Assembly (NCBI GenBank): GCA_028564925.1
Contig: CM053029.1
Coordinates: 608,285,721 to 608,349,720, forward strand
Direction of reading: 5' to 3'
Length of the DNA: 64,000 nucleotides
Source of the DNA: Lithobates sylvaticus
Lineage: Eukaryota; Chordata; Amphibia; Anura; Ranidae
A program made the translations under genes and the position numbers. The notes beneath the pieces were generated by a model, which saw only the letters and a list, made by a program, of their open reading frames with translations, was not told where the DNA came from and ran no database searches. Numbering within the stretch: position 1 is the stretch's first letter; each line of letters begins with the position of its first letter. Positions 49,221 through 59,656 of the stretch are shown here, one piece after another.

Positions 49221-49860
49221 TAAGACCCCTTTCACACTGGTGTGTATTTCATGCGTTTTTCATGCGCTTTAGCGATAAAAAAAAGCGCCTATAAAGCGCC
49301 TGAAAGAAGCCGCAACTGCAATCCCAATGTGAAAGCCCGAGTGCTTTCACACTGAGACCCCTTTCTCACTATGGCATTTTTCAGGCGCTTTAGCATTAAA
49401 ATAAGTGCCTGAAAGAAGCTGCAACTGCAATCCCAATGTGAAAGCCCGAGTGCTTTCACACTGAGGCGCTGCGCTGGCAGGCCGTCAGAAAAATTCCTGC
49501 AAGCAGCTTCTTTGCAGCGCTTTTGGAGCAGTGAATACACCGCTCCCTAAAGCGCCTCTTCCCATTGAAATCAATGTGAAGCGCCTGAAAAACGCCTGTA
49601 GCAGCAGCGCTTTGTGGGCGCTTTTAACCCTTTTTTGGCCACTAGCAGGGATTAAAAGCGCCCCACTAGCGCTGGTAAAGCGCCGCTAGTTTAAGCGGCG
49701 CTTTACGAGCGTTTTCCGGGCGCTGGCAGTGTGAAAGGGCTCTTAAAGCACTTGAGTTTTCATATTGGAACTGCAGATGAGGCTTCTTTCAAGCGTTTTA
49801 CAGGCGCTTTTTTTAACGCTAAAGCGCCTTAAAAAACGCCCCAGTGTGAAAGGGGCCTTA
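49221..49860. mobile_element. Palindromic MITE, TAAG(A/G)CCCCTTTCACACTGG ends
   Basis: TAAGACCCCTTTCACACTGG and CCAGTGTGAAAGGGGCCTTA are inverted ends. Internal GCGCCTGAAA- and AAAGCGCC-rich blocks repeat in both orientations. A 130-bp internal part containing CAATCCCAATGTGAAAGCCC is duplicated at 49318 and 49430. Same family as 10944-11342. Confidence 0.88.
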
Positions 49861-50022
49861 GGGTATACATCAATCTAAAGGGCTATATTTGTTGCTGTTG
49901 AAAGCCATTTGGACACTTACCTTGGGGTAAGAAAAATTCTAAAATAGCTAACACATAAGTACAAGCCGAGTTTTTCCAGCACATTTTTTATGCTGAAACC
50001 CCCCGACCCCACCCCCAACTTA

Positions 50023-50446
50023 TAAGGCCCCTTTCACACTGGGGCGGGAGCGGCGGTGTCAGTAAAGCAGCGCTATATTTAGCTCTGCTTTACCGTCGTT
50101 TTAGCAGCGGTATTCGGCCGCTAGCGGTGCAGTCTTAACCCCCGCCAGCGGCCGAAAAAGGGTTAAAGTCCCCCGCAAAGCGCCGCTGTAGCAGCGCTTT
50201 GCGGCAGTATTGCCGCGGTGTCCCATTGAAATCAATGGGTAGGAGCGGTATAGGAGCGGTGAATACACCGCTCCAAAGATGCTGCTAGCAGGACTTATTT
50301 GACCGTCCTGCTAGCGCACCGCTCCAGTGTGAAAGCCCGCCGGCTTTCAAACTGGAGTGAATGGGGCCGGATTTTTTAAGGCGCTGTACAGGCGCTATTT
50401 TTAGCGCTGTACCGCCTGAAAAACACCTCAGTGTGAAAGGGGCCTA
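50023..50446. mobile_element. Palindromic MITE, TAAGGCCCCTTTCACACTGG ends
   Basis: TAAGGCCCCTTTCACACTGG and CTCAGTGTGAAAGGGGCCTA are inverted. Inner pairs include GGTGAATACACCGCTCC and GCGGTATAGGAGCGGT. Noncoding, same family as 49221-49860. Confidence 0.88.
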
Positions 50447-50576
50447 CTTGAGTGAAGGCAGGGATACTGGGCATTAGATTGCTTGCCCTGGGGCCGCTTT
50501 GAACTGTGGCTGCAGCGCTCTAACTCTCTCCCTCCCTTACACAGCGGGAGACCGCTGTGTCTCGGAGCCAACTCTG

Positions 50577-50705
50577 AAATGTTCGGCCGCGCTGTCACAA
50601 AAGTCCTCCTCCTCCTAGACCAGCTTGTGTGATAGACAGAACACTGCGTCTATAACACGAGCTGGTCTAGGAGGAGGGCGGGACTTTTGTCACAGCACGG
50701 CCGAA
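50577..50705. repeat. Long hairpin
   Basis: GAAATGTTCGGCCGCGCTGT and ACAGCACGGCCGAACATTTC are inverted, as are CCTCCTCCTAGACCAGCT and AGCTGGTCTAGGAGGAGG. The stem is about 60 bp with a 10-20 bp loop, giving an almost perfect cruciform. Confidence 0.9.
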
Positions 50706-51189
50706 CATTTCAGACTGAGCTCCGAGATACAGCAGGAGATGCCCGCTGTGCAATCCAGGTACTGACTGCATGAATGGGCACAGTCACTACTAGTGAGGCT
50801 GCAATGACAGGCACACTGAGGCTGCAATGATGGGCATGAGACTACAATTATGGGCACAGTGAGGCTGCTGTGATGGGCACAGCGAGGCGGCGGTGATGGG
50901 CACAGTGAGGCTACAATGATGGGCAGTAAGGATGCATTGATGGGCACAGTGACGCCGGCAGCCTCTGTGTTGTCCGTGCCGCACAGCATCCTGAAAATTT
51001 ACCAGTATCTGCTGCATTTGCCACCCTAGGCTTATACTCGAGTGAATACGTTTTCCCAGTTTTTTGTGGTAAAATTAGGTGCCTCTGTTTATATTCGGGT
51101 CAGCTTATACTCGAGTATATACGGTACTTGTTCAAGGCCAATAATAAAAGTTACAAACCATTGTTTTGTACATGTTTAAAACCACCCAC

Positions 51190-51884
51190 CTACACACGCG
51201 TCTACAGTCTCTGCACTGGAATCAGGAACCACACCAGGTCGTTGCTCTATACAGTTTTTCACACTCTCTTTATTTACAGATGACGTTTCTTCAAGGGTCT
51301 GAGATTTCGGAGAGATCTCATTAGGCCTCTGGCTGCATTTCTCTGGCATTTTTCCCAATTTCTTAATTTGGCTCTTGGGAGGAGATACAGATGTGTCGAA
51401 GTCATTCATATCATCCCATTCCTCCAGGCTGAGAGTGGAACTGAGGGATGTATTGCAGCCCCTTTTCTTAGGAAGAGAGTCCACTTTTCCGATGGTCTCA
51501 ATTTTCCCATCTGAACTTTGCTGGGCGGGTCTTGTAAGAAGAGGTGGTGGTGGTGGTGGGGAAGGTTCTGGAGGTTTTATATGAACAAGTGTAAAGAGTT
51601 TATTAGGTTTATTGGTCTCCCGTTTCCCATCTGAACTTTGCTGGACAGTCTTTGCGGGAAGTATTGGTGGAGAAGGTTCTGGAGGTTTTGCACAGACAGC
51701 TGTGAAGAATGGATTGAGCCGACTTGTCTCTTTGGATTTTGAAGGAGCTGTTAATTGCTTTACTGAGGGCTGTTCTTGGGCAACATTCACATTCTTATCC
51801 TTCAGCGGTACTTGCTGATTTGCAGGAATGAAGCTCGTTACTACCGACCCATCCGAGGAATTCTTCTTTTTAAAAGTAAATACA
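51190..51884 (-). CDS. BLM: BLM large N-terminal exon
   Basis: The exon opens with VFTFKKKNSSDGS (human GFTFKKKTSSDNN) and later has SLEEWDDMNDFDTS (human INDWDDMDDFDTS). It encodes the disordered N-terminal part of BLM, which in human binds TOP3A, RMI1 and RPA. The middle contains a tandem duplication of about 40 residues: KPPEPSPP and QQSSDGK each occur twice, 120 bp apart, and the second copy has an extra proline run (PPPPPP). The acceptor is CCTTTTACAG followed by T, and the donor is GTGTAG followed by GTGGGT. An alternative donor 4 bp upstream would suit the small exon at 46924. The 695-bp length keeps phase with 44458. Confidence 0.95.
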
Positions 51885-51998
51885 CTGTAAAAGGAAAATG
51901 TGAAAATATAAGAGATTTGTTGGTTGAACTGGGTGGACTTTTTTTTTTCCCAACCAGATTAACTGATTGTTCAGAGAGTGAGAGAATAAGAATAAATA

Positions 51999-52034
<36 letters not shown>

Positions 52035-52344
52035 AAAAGTTACCCAAAAGTGAAACTTCCGCTCATTGTACTGCCCCCCCCTCCAGTGCCACCTTTGGGG
52101 GGGCAGGATACCCATCTTTCACATGTATCCTGTTCCTACTTCCAGGAGCCTCAGCCGCGGGTATTGACATCACCGCCTGGGCACCCTCCTCCTCCTTCCC
52201 CCGGCTGCCGGGCCAGTAGGAGAGAGGAGCAGAGCGGAGCACATGGGCAGTAGGGTTCCCGGCGTGAAGCTGTAAGGCTTCCCTGCCAGGTTCTCTTAAT
52301 CGCAATGGAGGCGGCATGCATAGTTACATAGTAGGAGAAGTCGA
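51885..52344. other. Intron sequence with 40-base poly-A/T run
   Basis: An A-rich run of about 35 bases lies at 51999-52032. A GC-rich patch near 52150-52320 (CCGCCTGGGCACCCTCC) has no splice-bordered frame. No element was assigned. Confidence 0.5.
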
Positions 52345-52490
52345 AAAAAGACAAGTCCAACCTCTGTGTGTGATTATATGTCAGTATTACATTGTATATC
52401 CCTGTATGTTGCGGTCGTTCAGGTGCTTATCTAATAGTTTCTTGAAACTATCGATGCCCCCCGCTGAGACCACCACCTGTGGAAATTCGG
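52345..52490 (-). mobile_element. CR1-like LINE 3' end, first part
   Basis: Reverse complement of the 3' end at about 2250-2390: GACAAGTCCAACCTCTGTGT, then TTGTATATCCCTGTATGTTG and CTAATAGTTTCTTGAAACTA. Interrupted at about 52490 after CCACCACCTGTGG. Confidence 0.9.
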
Positions 52491-53372
52491 AAAATCGAAA
52501 ATTCGGGAATTTGGAAATTCGCAAATTCGGAATTCGAAAATTTCGGGAATTTTCACATTTCTATTTTTTCGGATTTCTGAATTTCCGAATTTCGAATTTT
52601 CGAAATTCCGAATTTTTGGTTTTTCGGAATTCCGAATTTTTGGTTTTTCGGAATTCCGAATTTTCGGTTTTTCGGAATTCCGAATTTTTGGTTTTTCGGA
52701 ATTCCGAATTTTTGGTTTTTCGGAATTCCGAATTTTTGGTTTTTCGGAATTCCGAATTTTTGGTTTTTCGGAATTCCGAATTTTTGGACTTTGGGAATTC
52801 AAAGATTTGAAAATCCCAAAATTTGAAAAAAAAGAAAGAAAGAAAATCGGTTTAATAACTAACTATTAAATTAACGAGTACAAATTTATCCGAAGTTACG
52901 AATTATCTGAAATAACGAATGCCGCATCTAAACAAATGGAACGGAACAAATTAATAATAAATAATTAATAATAATAAAAAGGTTTTATTATTATTATTGT
53001 TATTTATTATTATTAGATTGTTCCGTTCCATTTGGTTAGATGCGGCATTCGTTATTTCAGATAATTCGTAACTTCGGATAAATTCGTACTCGTTACGTTC
53101 ACTAACAGACAAATTTGAAAGGGAATTCCAATACCTATAATTTAATAGTTAGTTATTATTTAGAATTAAACAGATTTTCTATTTTTCTAATTTTTGAATT
53201 TCCGAATTCCGAAAATTCGGAAATTCGAAAATCAGAAATCCCAAAATTCGGAAATCCGAAAATGCGAAATTCGGAAATTTGTAATTTCGCAAATTTAGAA
53301 ATTCGGAAATAACGAATTTGTGAAAATTCGTTAAAAAACGAATTAGGAACTAAACGAATTGCACATGTCTAG
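52485..53372. mobile_element. Foldback element inside CR1, with 24-bp tandem repeat
   Basis: The right end is ATTGCACATGTCTA, the same terminus as the hAT element at 56185-56798. The matching left terminus is missing. Around a centre near 52985 the arms CGAAGTTACGAATTATCTGA and TCAGATAATTCGTAACTTCG fold together over about 130 bp each side. In the left arm a 24-bp unit (GAATTCCGAATTTTTGGTTT plus TTCG) is repeated about seven times (52611-52788). No transposase. Part of the CR1 sequence is missing across the insertion. Confidence 0.75.
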
Positions 53373-53690
53373 TCACCAGTCTGGTATTTATACACTGAAA
53401 TCATATCCCCTCTCAAGCGTCTCTTCTCCGGAGAGAATAAGTTCAGAGCTCGCAACCTTTCCTCATAACTAATATCCTCCAGACCCTTTATTAGCTTTGT
53501 TGCCCTTCTTTGTACTCGCTCCATTTCCAGTACATCCTTCCTGAGGACTGGTGCCCAGAACTGGACAGCATACTCCAGGTGCTGCCGGACCAGAGTCTTG
53601 TAGAGCGGGAGAATTATCCTTTCATCTCTGGAGTTGATCCCCTTTTTAATGCCAATATTCTGTTTGCTTTGTTAGCAGAAGCTATTTTGC
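53373..53690 (-). mobile_element. CR1-like LINE 3' end, second part
   Basis: Reverse-strand CR1 sequence continues: GAAATCATATCCCCTCTCAA, GCGTCTCTTCTCCGGAGAGA, then CTGGACAGCATACTCCAGGT further into the reverse transcriptase. It extends beyond what is kept in the copy at 1935-2395. Confidence 0.88.
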
Positions 53691-54443
53691 AAACGAAAAA
53701 AAAAAAAATTGTGTTATATACTGTATTGTGTTTTGTTTTAATTAATAAAGGATATTTTCCCTCCAAAAAATTGCATTTGAAAAAAAACGCTGCGCGAATA
53801 ACGTGACATTAAAAATTGCAACGATCCTCATTTTATTCTCTAGTGTCTCTGCTAATTATATATATATATATATATATATATAAACAAGGAATGTAAACAT
53901 CCCTTGTGACAGTAATAGGCAGTGACAGGTCCTCTTTATGGAGGGATCAAGACCCCAAACCCCTCCCCTGCACTTGAAAGTATTCAAAACGTAGAGATCT
54001 GGCTTTGTTCAGTTCTTCGGCCAGCCAGCGGACGTTCTGGCTGGTCGATCGGGCCTCTTGGTCGGACGGGAGACCCGTGCAAAGCGGTAGAAGGCTGCGG
54101 GAGGGGGACGTCCCCTACTGCAGGCATCACCCCGGTACAACCCCTGGAAGCAATATCGGTAAGTTTGCGACTGATACCGATGCTGTAAAAAAAGTGAATA
54201 TTGGCCGCCGATAATCAGTCGACCCCTTTTCACTCCAGGTTCCATCTCTTTGCTCACTTAAATGGTATAGATGGCCTGAGCTGCGCATGCAGGGCTTAGA
54301 TTACATTAGAGACATTTATGACAGAAGACCACTAGGATTTATTCTGTTATTAAAAAAAAAAAGCTGCCTGTCAGCAGGTTTTCCAAATTAGAGTTCAATA
54401 CCGCTTTAAAAAAATAAATACAAACTCATCACATTGCACTCAC
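53691..54443. repeat. Repeat fragment and short TA tract
   Basis: A (TA)n run at 53857-53882 is followed by AAACAAGGAATGTAAACATC and CCCTTGTGACAGTAATAGGC, which match the repeat at 12280-12310. The remaining GC-rich stretch to 54190 belongs to the same repeat. No gene up to the first coding exon. Confidence 0.65.
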
Positions 54444-54542
54444 CTCGGCTTAGACTTCTGAAGAGAGAGTTTGTTCCCACCGACCTTCGCAGAAAAGAAT
54501 TCCAACTGCTTCTGGAGATTGTTTTGAGGTAAAGCAGCCATG
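54444..54542 (-). CDS. BLM: BLM first coding exon with start codon
   Basis: ATG is at 54541-54539 on the minus strand, directly after the acceptor CTCTCCTCCCAG and one C. The exon encodes MAALPQNNLQKQLEFFSA and KVGGNKLSLQKSKP, closely matching human MAAVPQNNLQEQLERHSA. The coding part is 98 bp, ending two bases into a serine codon that the exon at 51884 completes. The donor is CCGAG followed by GTGAGT. This segment starts the N-terminal region that contacts the TOP3A/RMI complex. The start is fixed by homology and by the lack of an upstream in-frame coding exon. Confidence 0.96.
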
Positions 54543-55020
54543 CTGGGAGGAGAGAGAATTAAAACAAAATCAAATGCAACCCAATAATACTCTATAACAA
54601 TCTGCAAAATAACTCAAAAAATAAAAATAAATAAAAAAAAAAAAAACACATAAAAGCATCTCATCAAACATGGTTTCCAAACAAACATTCTTTGTTTATG
54701 TAAAGTTCACGTCACATAAAACAAGTAGTAATACGATTCAAACTCGCAACAAACAGAAAAATATTTCCCAAGTCACTCCGTCACTTCCGTTCTCTATCCC
54801 AGGGGGGAGGCAACCATTGGAGCGCAGTCTGCCGAAAAATGTTTTCAAAGAAATTGAGTGCGTCAAATTTATAACAAAAAAAAATTAAATTTTACACTCT
54901 CAATCACGAAACTGATTTTTTATAAAGTAAATGCTGTAAACTACTTTAGTAATGAGAAAATTAACATCCCGCACTCTCACGCCTCAGATCAGCCCCAATT
55001 CCTGCAACTCCACACCTCAG
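54543..55020. other. Intron 1 sequence, nothing recognised
   Basis: AT-rich sequence with no repeat or splice-bordered frame recognised. Confidence 0.5.
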
Positions 55021-55024
55021 ATCA

Positions 55025-55560
55025 CTGTAACCCCCCCCCCTGCACATCTGCCCCACCACTGCAACCTCCCTGCACATCTGTCCCACCACTGCAACCCCCC
55101 CTGCACATCTGCCCCACCACTGCAACCCCCCTGCACATCTGCCCCACCACTGCAACCCCCCTGCACATCTGCCCCACCACTGCAACCCCCCTGCACATCT
55201 GCCCCACCACTGCAACCCCCCTGCACATCTGCCCCACCACTGCAACCCCCCTACACATCTGCCCCACCACTGCAACCCCCCTGCACATCTGCCCCACCAC
55301 TGTACCACCCTGCTCATCTTCCCCACCACTTTTACCCCCTGCTTATCTGCCCCACCATTGTACCTCCATGCACATCTGCCCCACCACTGAACCATCTTCT
55401 CATCTGTCCTAACACTGAACGTATCTGCTCATCTGCCCGATGACTGTACCTCCTGCTCTTCTACCCCCCCCCGCTCATGTGTTCCACAGATGTACCTTCT
55501 TTCTCCTCTGTCCTAACACTCAACCCCCCTGCTCATCTGTCCTGCCTCCATACCCCCTGC
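55025..55560. repeat. 30-bp minisatellite, about 10 good and several decayed copies
   Basis: The unit CTGCACATCTGCCCCACCAC plus TGCAACCCCC is repeated almost exactly from about 55040 to 55300, then decays (TGCTCATCTGTCC-like units) to 55560. The unit length is a multiple of three, which keeps false frames open on both strands. Confidence 0.97.
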
Positions 55561-56120
55561 TCTCAATGTAAGCTGTTATAGCGTGCTATACCGCTCTGCG
55601 ATCCTGCGGGTCTCCTCTTCCTCCATGCTCTCTGCTACCAGGGCGATCGCTGGGAGAACGTCTCCTGATCAACCCCGCCCGCCGGCGGTGCTCGCCCCAC
55701 CACTCCCAAGCAGCCCAGCTCGCAAGCCCTCATTTTCCACTCGCAAAATGAGAGGAGGCGAGTGAAAAATTTGAGGGCTGTCCTAGAGAATAAATGTTTC
55801 GGGAAGCGCTCTCCCAAGGGGGTTAGCTTGTGGGCGTGCTCCCCTGATACAATCGGCGGCTATAGCCGCCGACTGTATAACTCGGCCCCGCCTCCCCGGC
55901 GCGCCGCATCATTGGATTTGATTGACAGCAGCGGGAGCCAATGGCTGCGCTGCTATCAATCATCCAATGAATGAGCCGAGAAGAGCGGAGAAGCCAGCGC
56001 CTTCACGATGTGAGACTTTTGAGGGCTCAGGTACGTAAACAGGGGGGGGGGGGGCTGGGGAATCCGCTAATCGTCGGATGTTTTTTCTATGCATTAAAGG
56101 GGTGTTTCAGCGAAAAAAAA
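55561..56120. repeat. GC-rich dispersed repeat, related to 61170-61440
   Basis: AGCGCTCTCCCAAGGGGGTT, GGGCGTGCTCCC, ATTGGATTTGATTGACAGCA and CCAATGGCTGCGCTGCTATC all recur at 61187-61330 with a few changes. The first part (55561-55790) is CpG-rich and not repeated elsewhere in the window. No gene evidence. Confidence 0.75.
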
Positions 56121-56176
56121 AAAAAAATTTTTAAAAGTCAGCAGCTAAAAAAAAAAAAATAAATAAATAAAAAAAG

Positions 56177-56806
56177 GTAGCTGCTAGACATGTGCAATTC
56201 GTTTCGTTTTTTTTCGTTCATTCGTTTTCGTACGAATGAACGAACGATTCGCTAAAAATTTTAACGAATCGAACGAATCCGAAAATAACGAAAATCCGAA
56301 AAAAACAAAAAAAACAACGAATATACGAATGAAGAAAATCCGAAAAACAAAAACAGAAACAACGAAAATGAAAATGAACGAAAAAATTCGTACATTCGTA
56401 ACTTTTTCTTTTTTGTTGAATTGGTAATTTTCCGTGTCTCTTACAATGGCGCTGCTTAACGTGCTTCGGATGGATTGAACGAAAAAATTCGTAAATTATT
56501 TTTTAGATTCGTAATTTTTTGAGTCTCTTAAAATGTAATAATAGCATACACATTACATAAAATTATGAATTATGCTCCGATTACGAATGTTACGAATAAG
56601 TACGAAAGCGTCCGAATTTCGAATAAACGAAAATTAAACTAACGGAAATACGAATCAACGAAAAAATAACTCTTACGAAAATACGAATCGTTACGAATAC
56701 GAACACCGATGACTTACGAATTTACGAATCGTTACGAATCAACGGAAACGAAAAAAAAAACGAAAATAAACAAAATTTTTTTGTTGTGCACATGTCTAGT
56801 AGCTGC
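56177..56806. mobile_element. hAT-type MITE (56185-56798) with 8-bp duplication
   Basis: GTAGCTGC is perfectly duplicated at 56177-56184 and 56799-56806. The element has perfect inverted ends TAGACATGTGCA and TGCACATGTCTA. The interior is unusually poor in complexity (CGAAAA, ACGAA and TTACGAAT blocks) and largely self-complementary. It was inserted into a GTCAGCAGCT hairpin repeat like that at 45196. The same end occurs at 53372. Confidence 0.93.
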
Positions 56807-57221
56807 TGACTTTTAATAAGTACACTTACCATCCCAGGGCGCCCGCGATGTCGGTCGTGGAGGCCGAGATGTCCCTCGGCGCTCCGGTCCCAGCGCCGCC
56901 ATCCTCAGTAAGGTAAACAGGCAGCGAAGACTACGGCTTCACTGCCCGTTTCCTACTGCACATGCGCGAGTCGTCGCGCGGCGCTTTGTGAATGGGGAAC
57001 GCGATGTGTTGTGGGGAACGCGATGTGTTGTGGGGACACACAGTTCCCATAACACACCGCGCCCCATTCACTAGAAGACGACGCTAGGAGCAGAAGACAG
57101 AACAGCTCCGAGGAACAGGAAGAGGCAGATTAGGACGATCTGCCTAGCAACAGCCATTTCTGGTAAGTAAAAAAAAACAAAAAAAAAAAAATTATTTTTT
57201 TATTTTATTTTTTTCCCCATT
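56807..57221. repeat. GC-rich flank of the hairpin repeat
   Basis: It follows the right half of the hairpin repeat (GCTGCTGACTTTTAATAAGT). It includes a direct repeat AACGCGATGTGTTGTGGGG at 56998 and 57017. No gene evidence. Confidence 0.5.
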
Positions 57222-57775
57222 TTAAAGTGGTTGTAAAGGGAAAAAAATTACTTTTACCTACAGGCAAGCCTATAATGAGGCTTACCTGTAGGTAAAATAA
57301 ATATCTCCTAAACCTGTACGGTTTAGGAGATATTCCCCGTGCAATGCGCGGCTGACTGCAGCGGCGCACGCGCACGGGGGATTCTCGGCTGAAAGGCCGG
57401 CAGAATCCGAACCCTGCCGGGAAGAAGTCCCCCGTGCGCATGCGCGGGAGTGACGACATCGCGGCTCCAGCCACTCACAGCGCTGGAGTCGCGATACCCG
57501 GAAGACACGCCGAGGCAACATGTCAGCGACCTCGGCGTGGACCAGGTGAGTTACCGACGCCTCGTTCTAAGGTAAGTATTTCATAATGAGCTAGTATGCG
57601 GTGCATACTAGCTCATTATGCCTTTTGCCTTACAGGTGTACTAAAAGAAAAAAAATATTTCAGCGGGTTTACTACCGCTTTAAATTTTTATTAACATTTT
57701 TATCAAGTTTTTTTTTTTCAGGGTGGCCCTCCACTTTAAGGTGAAAAAAACTTGTACATTTACAACCCCTTTAAA
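57222..57775. mobile_element. Inverted-repeat element, TTTAAAGTGGTTGTAAAGG ends
   Basis: The left TTTAAAGTGGTTGTAAAGGG and right TTTACAACCCCTTTAAA are inverted. Internal hairpins include CTTACCTGTAGGTAA and CATAATGAGCTAGTATGCGG with its complement TGCATACTAGCTCATTATG. Noncoding. Confidence 0.7.
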
Positions 57776-58284
<509 letters not shown>

Positions 58285-58847
58285 AGTCATTCCTGCACTA
58301 CTTTGGTCCCGACTTTCATGCGACACGAGGGGCCGTAATGTAAAAAAAAAAAAAAAAAAACGCTCAGAAGAGGCGCCTGAATGATAAACATTGCGTGCGA
58401 TTTTTGTAGAGCTCGGAGTCACACTTGTTCCAAAAAAAAAAAAAAATCACATCAAGTCGCAATTGGAAAAAACGTTTAAAAAATTTTTTTAAAAAAGACA
58501 CAATTTTGAAGTGACAGAAGGGTGAATGGAGTCGGGGTGGGGGGGGGGGGAGGGTAGTCGGGGAGCACAATATTTATTATTATTATTATACACCTGAGCA
58601 TGCGCAGCACAAATAAAGTATTAAAAAAAACAAAAAAAAAACAACAACATTTATGGAGGGGGGAGGGGCAGAAGATGACATTTGGGGTTCAGGTCTCTAT
58701 AGGTGGGGGAGGGGCGGCCCCTTCAGAGATATGGGAAGCTTCACAAACAAAATCACCAGGAGGCTTCTCACACAGGGGAGGGGAGCACACAGGTTTGGGG
58801 GGGGTGGGGGCTCCATACACACAGGTTTGTGGGGGGTGTATAGTCAC
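58285..58847. other. Intron 1 sequence near the putative first exon
   Basis: It has G-rich patches (GGGGTGGGGGGGGGGGAGGG at about 58534) and (TTA)n at 58570. No exon-like segment was identified. Confidence 0.45.
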
Positions 58848-58935
58848 CTTCAGTCCGGTCCCCGGTCCTCCTCCGCTCACATCCCCTCCGCCGTCACCTC
58901 ACACAGACTCCGCGCCCAATCCATTCAGCAGCACG
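58848..58935 (-). other. BLM: Candidate BLM noncoding first exon
   Basis: On the minus strand GGACCGGACTGAAG is followed by GTGACT, a plausible donor at 58847/58848, at the edge of a CpG-rich block. Vertebrate BLM has a noncoding first exon joined to the ATG exon, and this is the only CpG-island-like segment in a suitable place upstream of 54542 that is not clearly a repeat. The transcription start is a guess and no transcript evidence is available. Confidence 0.4.
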
Positions 58936-59030
58936 TGACGTCATCACAGCGCGACACGTACGGGCTCCGCCCCCTGGCAACGCGGCGTGGATACCGCGCC
59001 TAGGAAGGACGTCAACGCGACAGGTCTGCC
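58890..59030 (-). promoter_or_regulatory. Putative BLM promoter, CpG-rich
   Basis: Within about 140 bp lie CCAAT (58916-58920 on the plus strand, so an inverted CCAAT box relative to the gene), an E-box CACGTG (58932-58937) overlapping a perfect CRE TGACGTCA (58936-58943), and a GC box CTCCGCCCCC (about 58965-58974). CpG is frequent, unlike the intron sequence. There is no TATA box. Such a TATA-less arrangement fits a cell-cycle or DNA-repair gene. Inferred. Confidence 0.5.
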
Positions 59031-59071
59031 GATAAAGGTCCTCAAAATGTTTTGTTCTGTCAATAGTGCGT

Positions 59072-59656
59072 CCGGTGTTCTGCCGAGATGGTTCCCCCTC
59101 GGCGGATAAGGACCCCCTATGAACTGCGCAGGCGCAGCGCTTGCGCAGTACGAAGGACTAGGGATCTTCTGAAAAAGCTAAACACCTGGGAGTGAAGTGT
59201 ATACCGCGCAGGCGCAGTCGATGGTATTGGAAATTTTTTTGTTGTAAAAAAAGCCATTCATTTCTTTAAAAATAGCGTGCAAACACGTGTATTTTTTTTT
59301 TTTTTAAAGGAAACCTTAAGTTCTCAGCTTACATGATATATTTATATATATTTATTAATAAAAAATTTGGGCATTGGTTACAGTATTAATAATTACAAAT
59401 CTGGCGCTTGGTTATAGACCCCGTCCCTTACTTAGACGCACCTTGCAGAGTAGTGCGAGCATCGAGAGCGTGCGGCATCGCCTCGTACACCGACATGTTA
59501 AATGCGCCTGTGCGGTGTACACTTCACTCGTAGCTGTTTAGCTTCGGCAATTTAGAGAAAAGATGCCTAGTCCTTCGTACTGCGCAAGCGCTGCGCCTGC
59601 GCAGTAGAGGGGGGTCCTTATCCGGCGGGGGAACTTTCTCGGCAGGACACCGTCCC
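59072..59656. mobile_element. Long inverted-repeat element beside the promoter
   Basis: Arms of about 145 bp are inverted: GGATAAGGACCCCC and GGGGGTCCTTATCC, CGCAGTACGAAGGACTAG and CTAGTCCTTCGTACTGCG, GAGTGAAGTGTA and TACACTTCACTC. The arms contain TGCGCAGGCGCA, which resembles the NRF1 consensus. The middle is AT-rich. It is a foldback-type element with no coding content. Confidence 0.85.

Larger units (their letters stand above)
49955..51125. repeat. Repeat with ACTCGAGTATA end, split by a MITE
   Basis: The right part ends CAGCTTATACTCGAGTATAT. The left part (AAGCCGAGTTTTTCCAGCAC) is an expected partner. Between them sit the MITE at 50023-50446, a hairpin (50577-50705), and a short tandem block (CTGCAATGATGGGCAC-like, 50780-50960). 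Confidence 0.5.

Noticed and set aside
54858-55443. Open frames reading CTSAPPLQPP or WWGRCAGGLQ repeats
   Set aside because: A 30-bp unit (multiple of three) keeps several frames open on both strands. No gene evidence.
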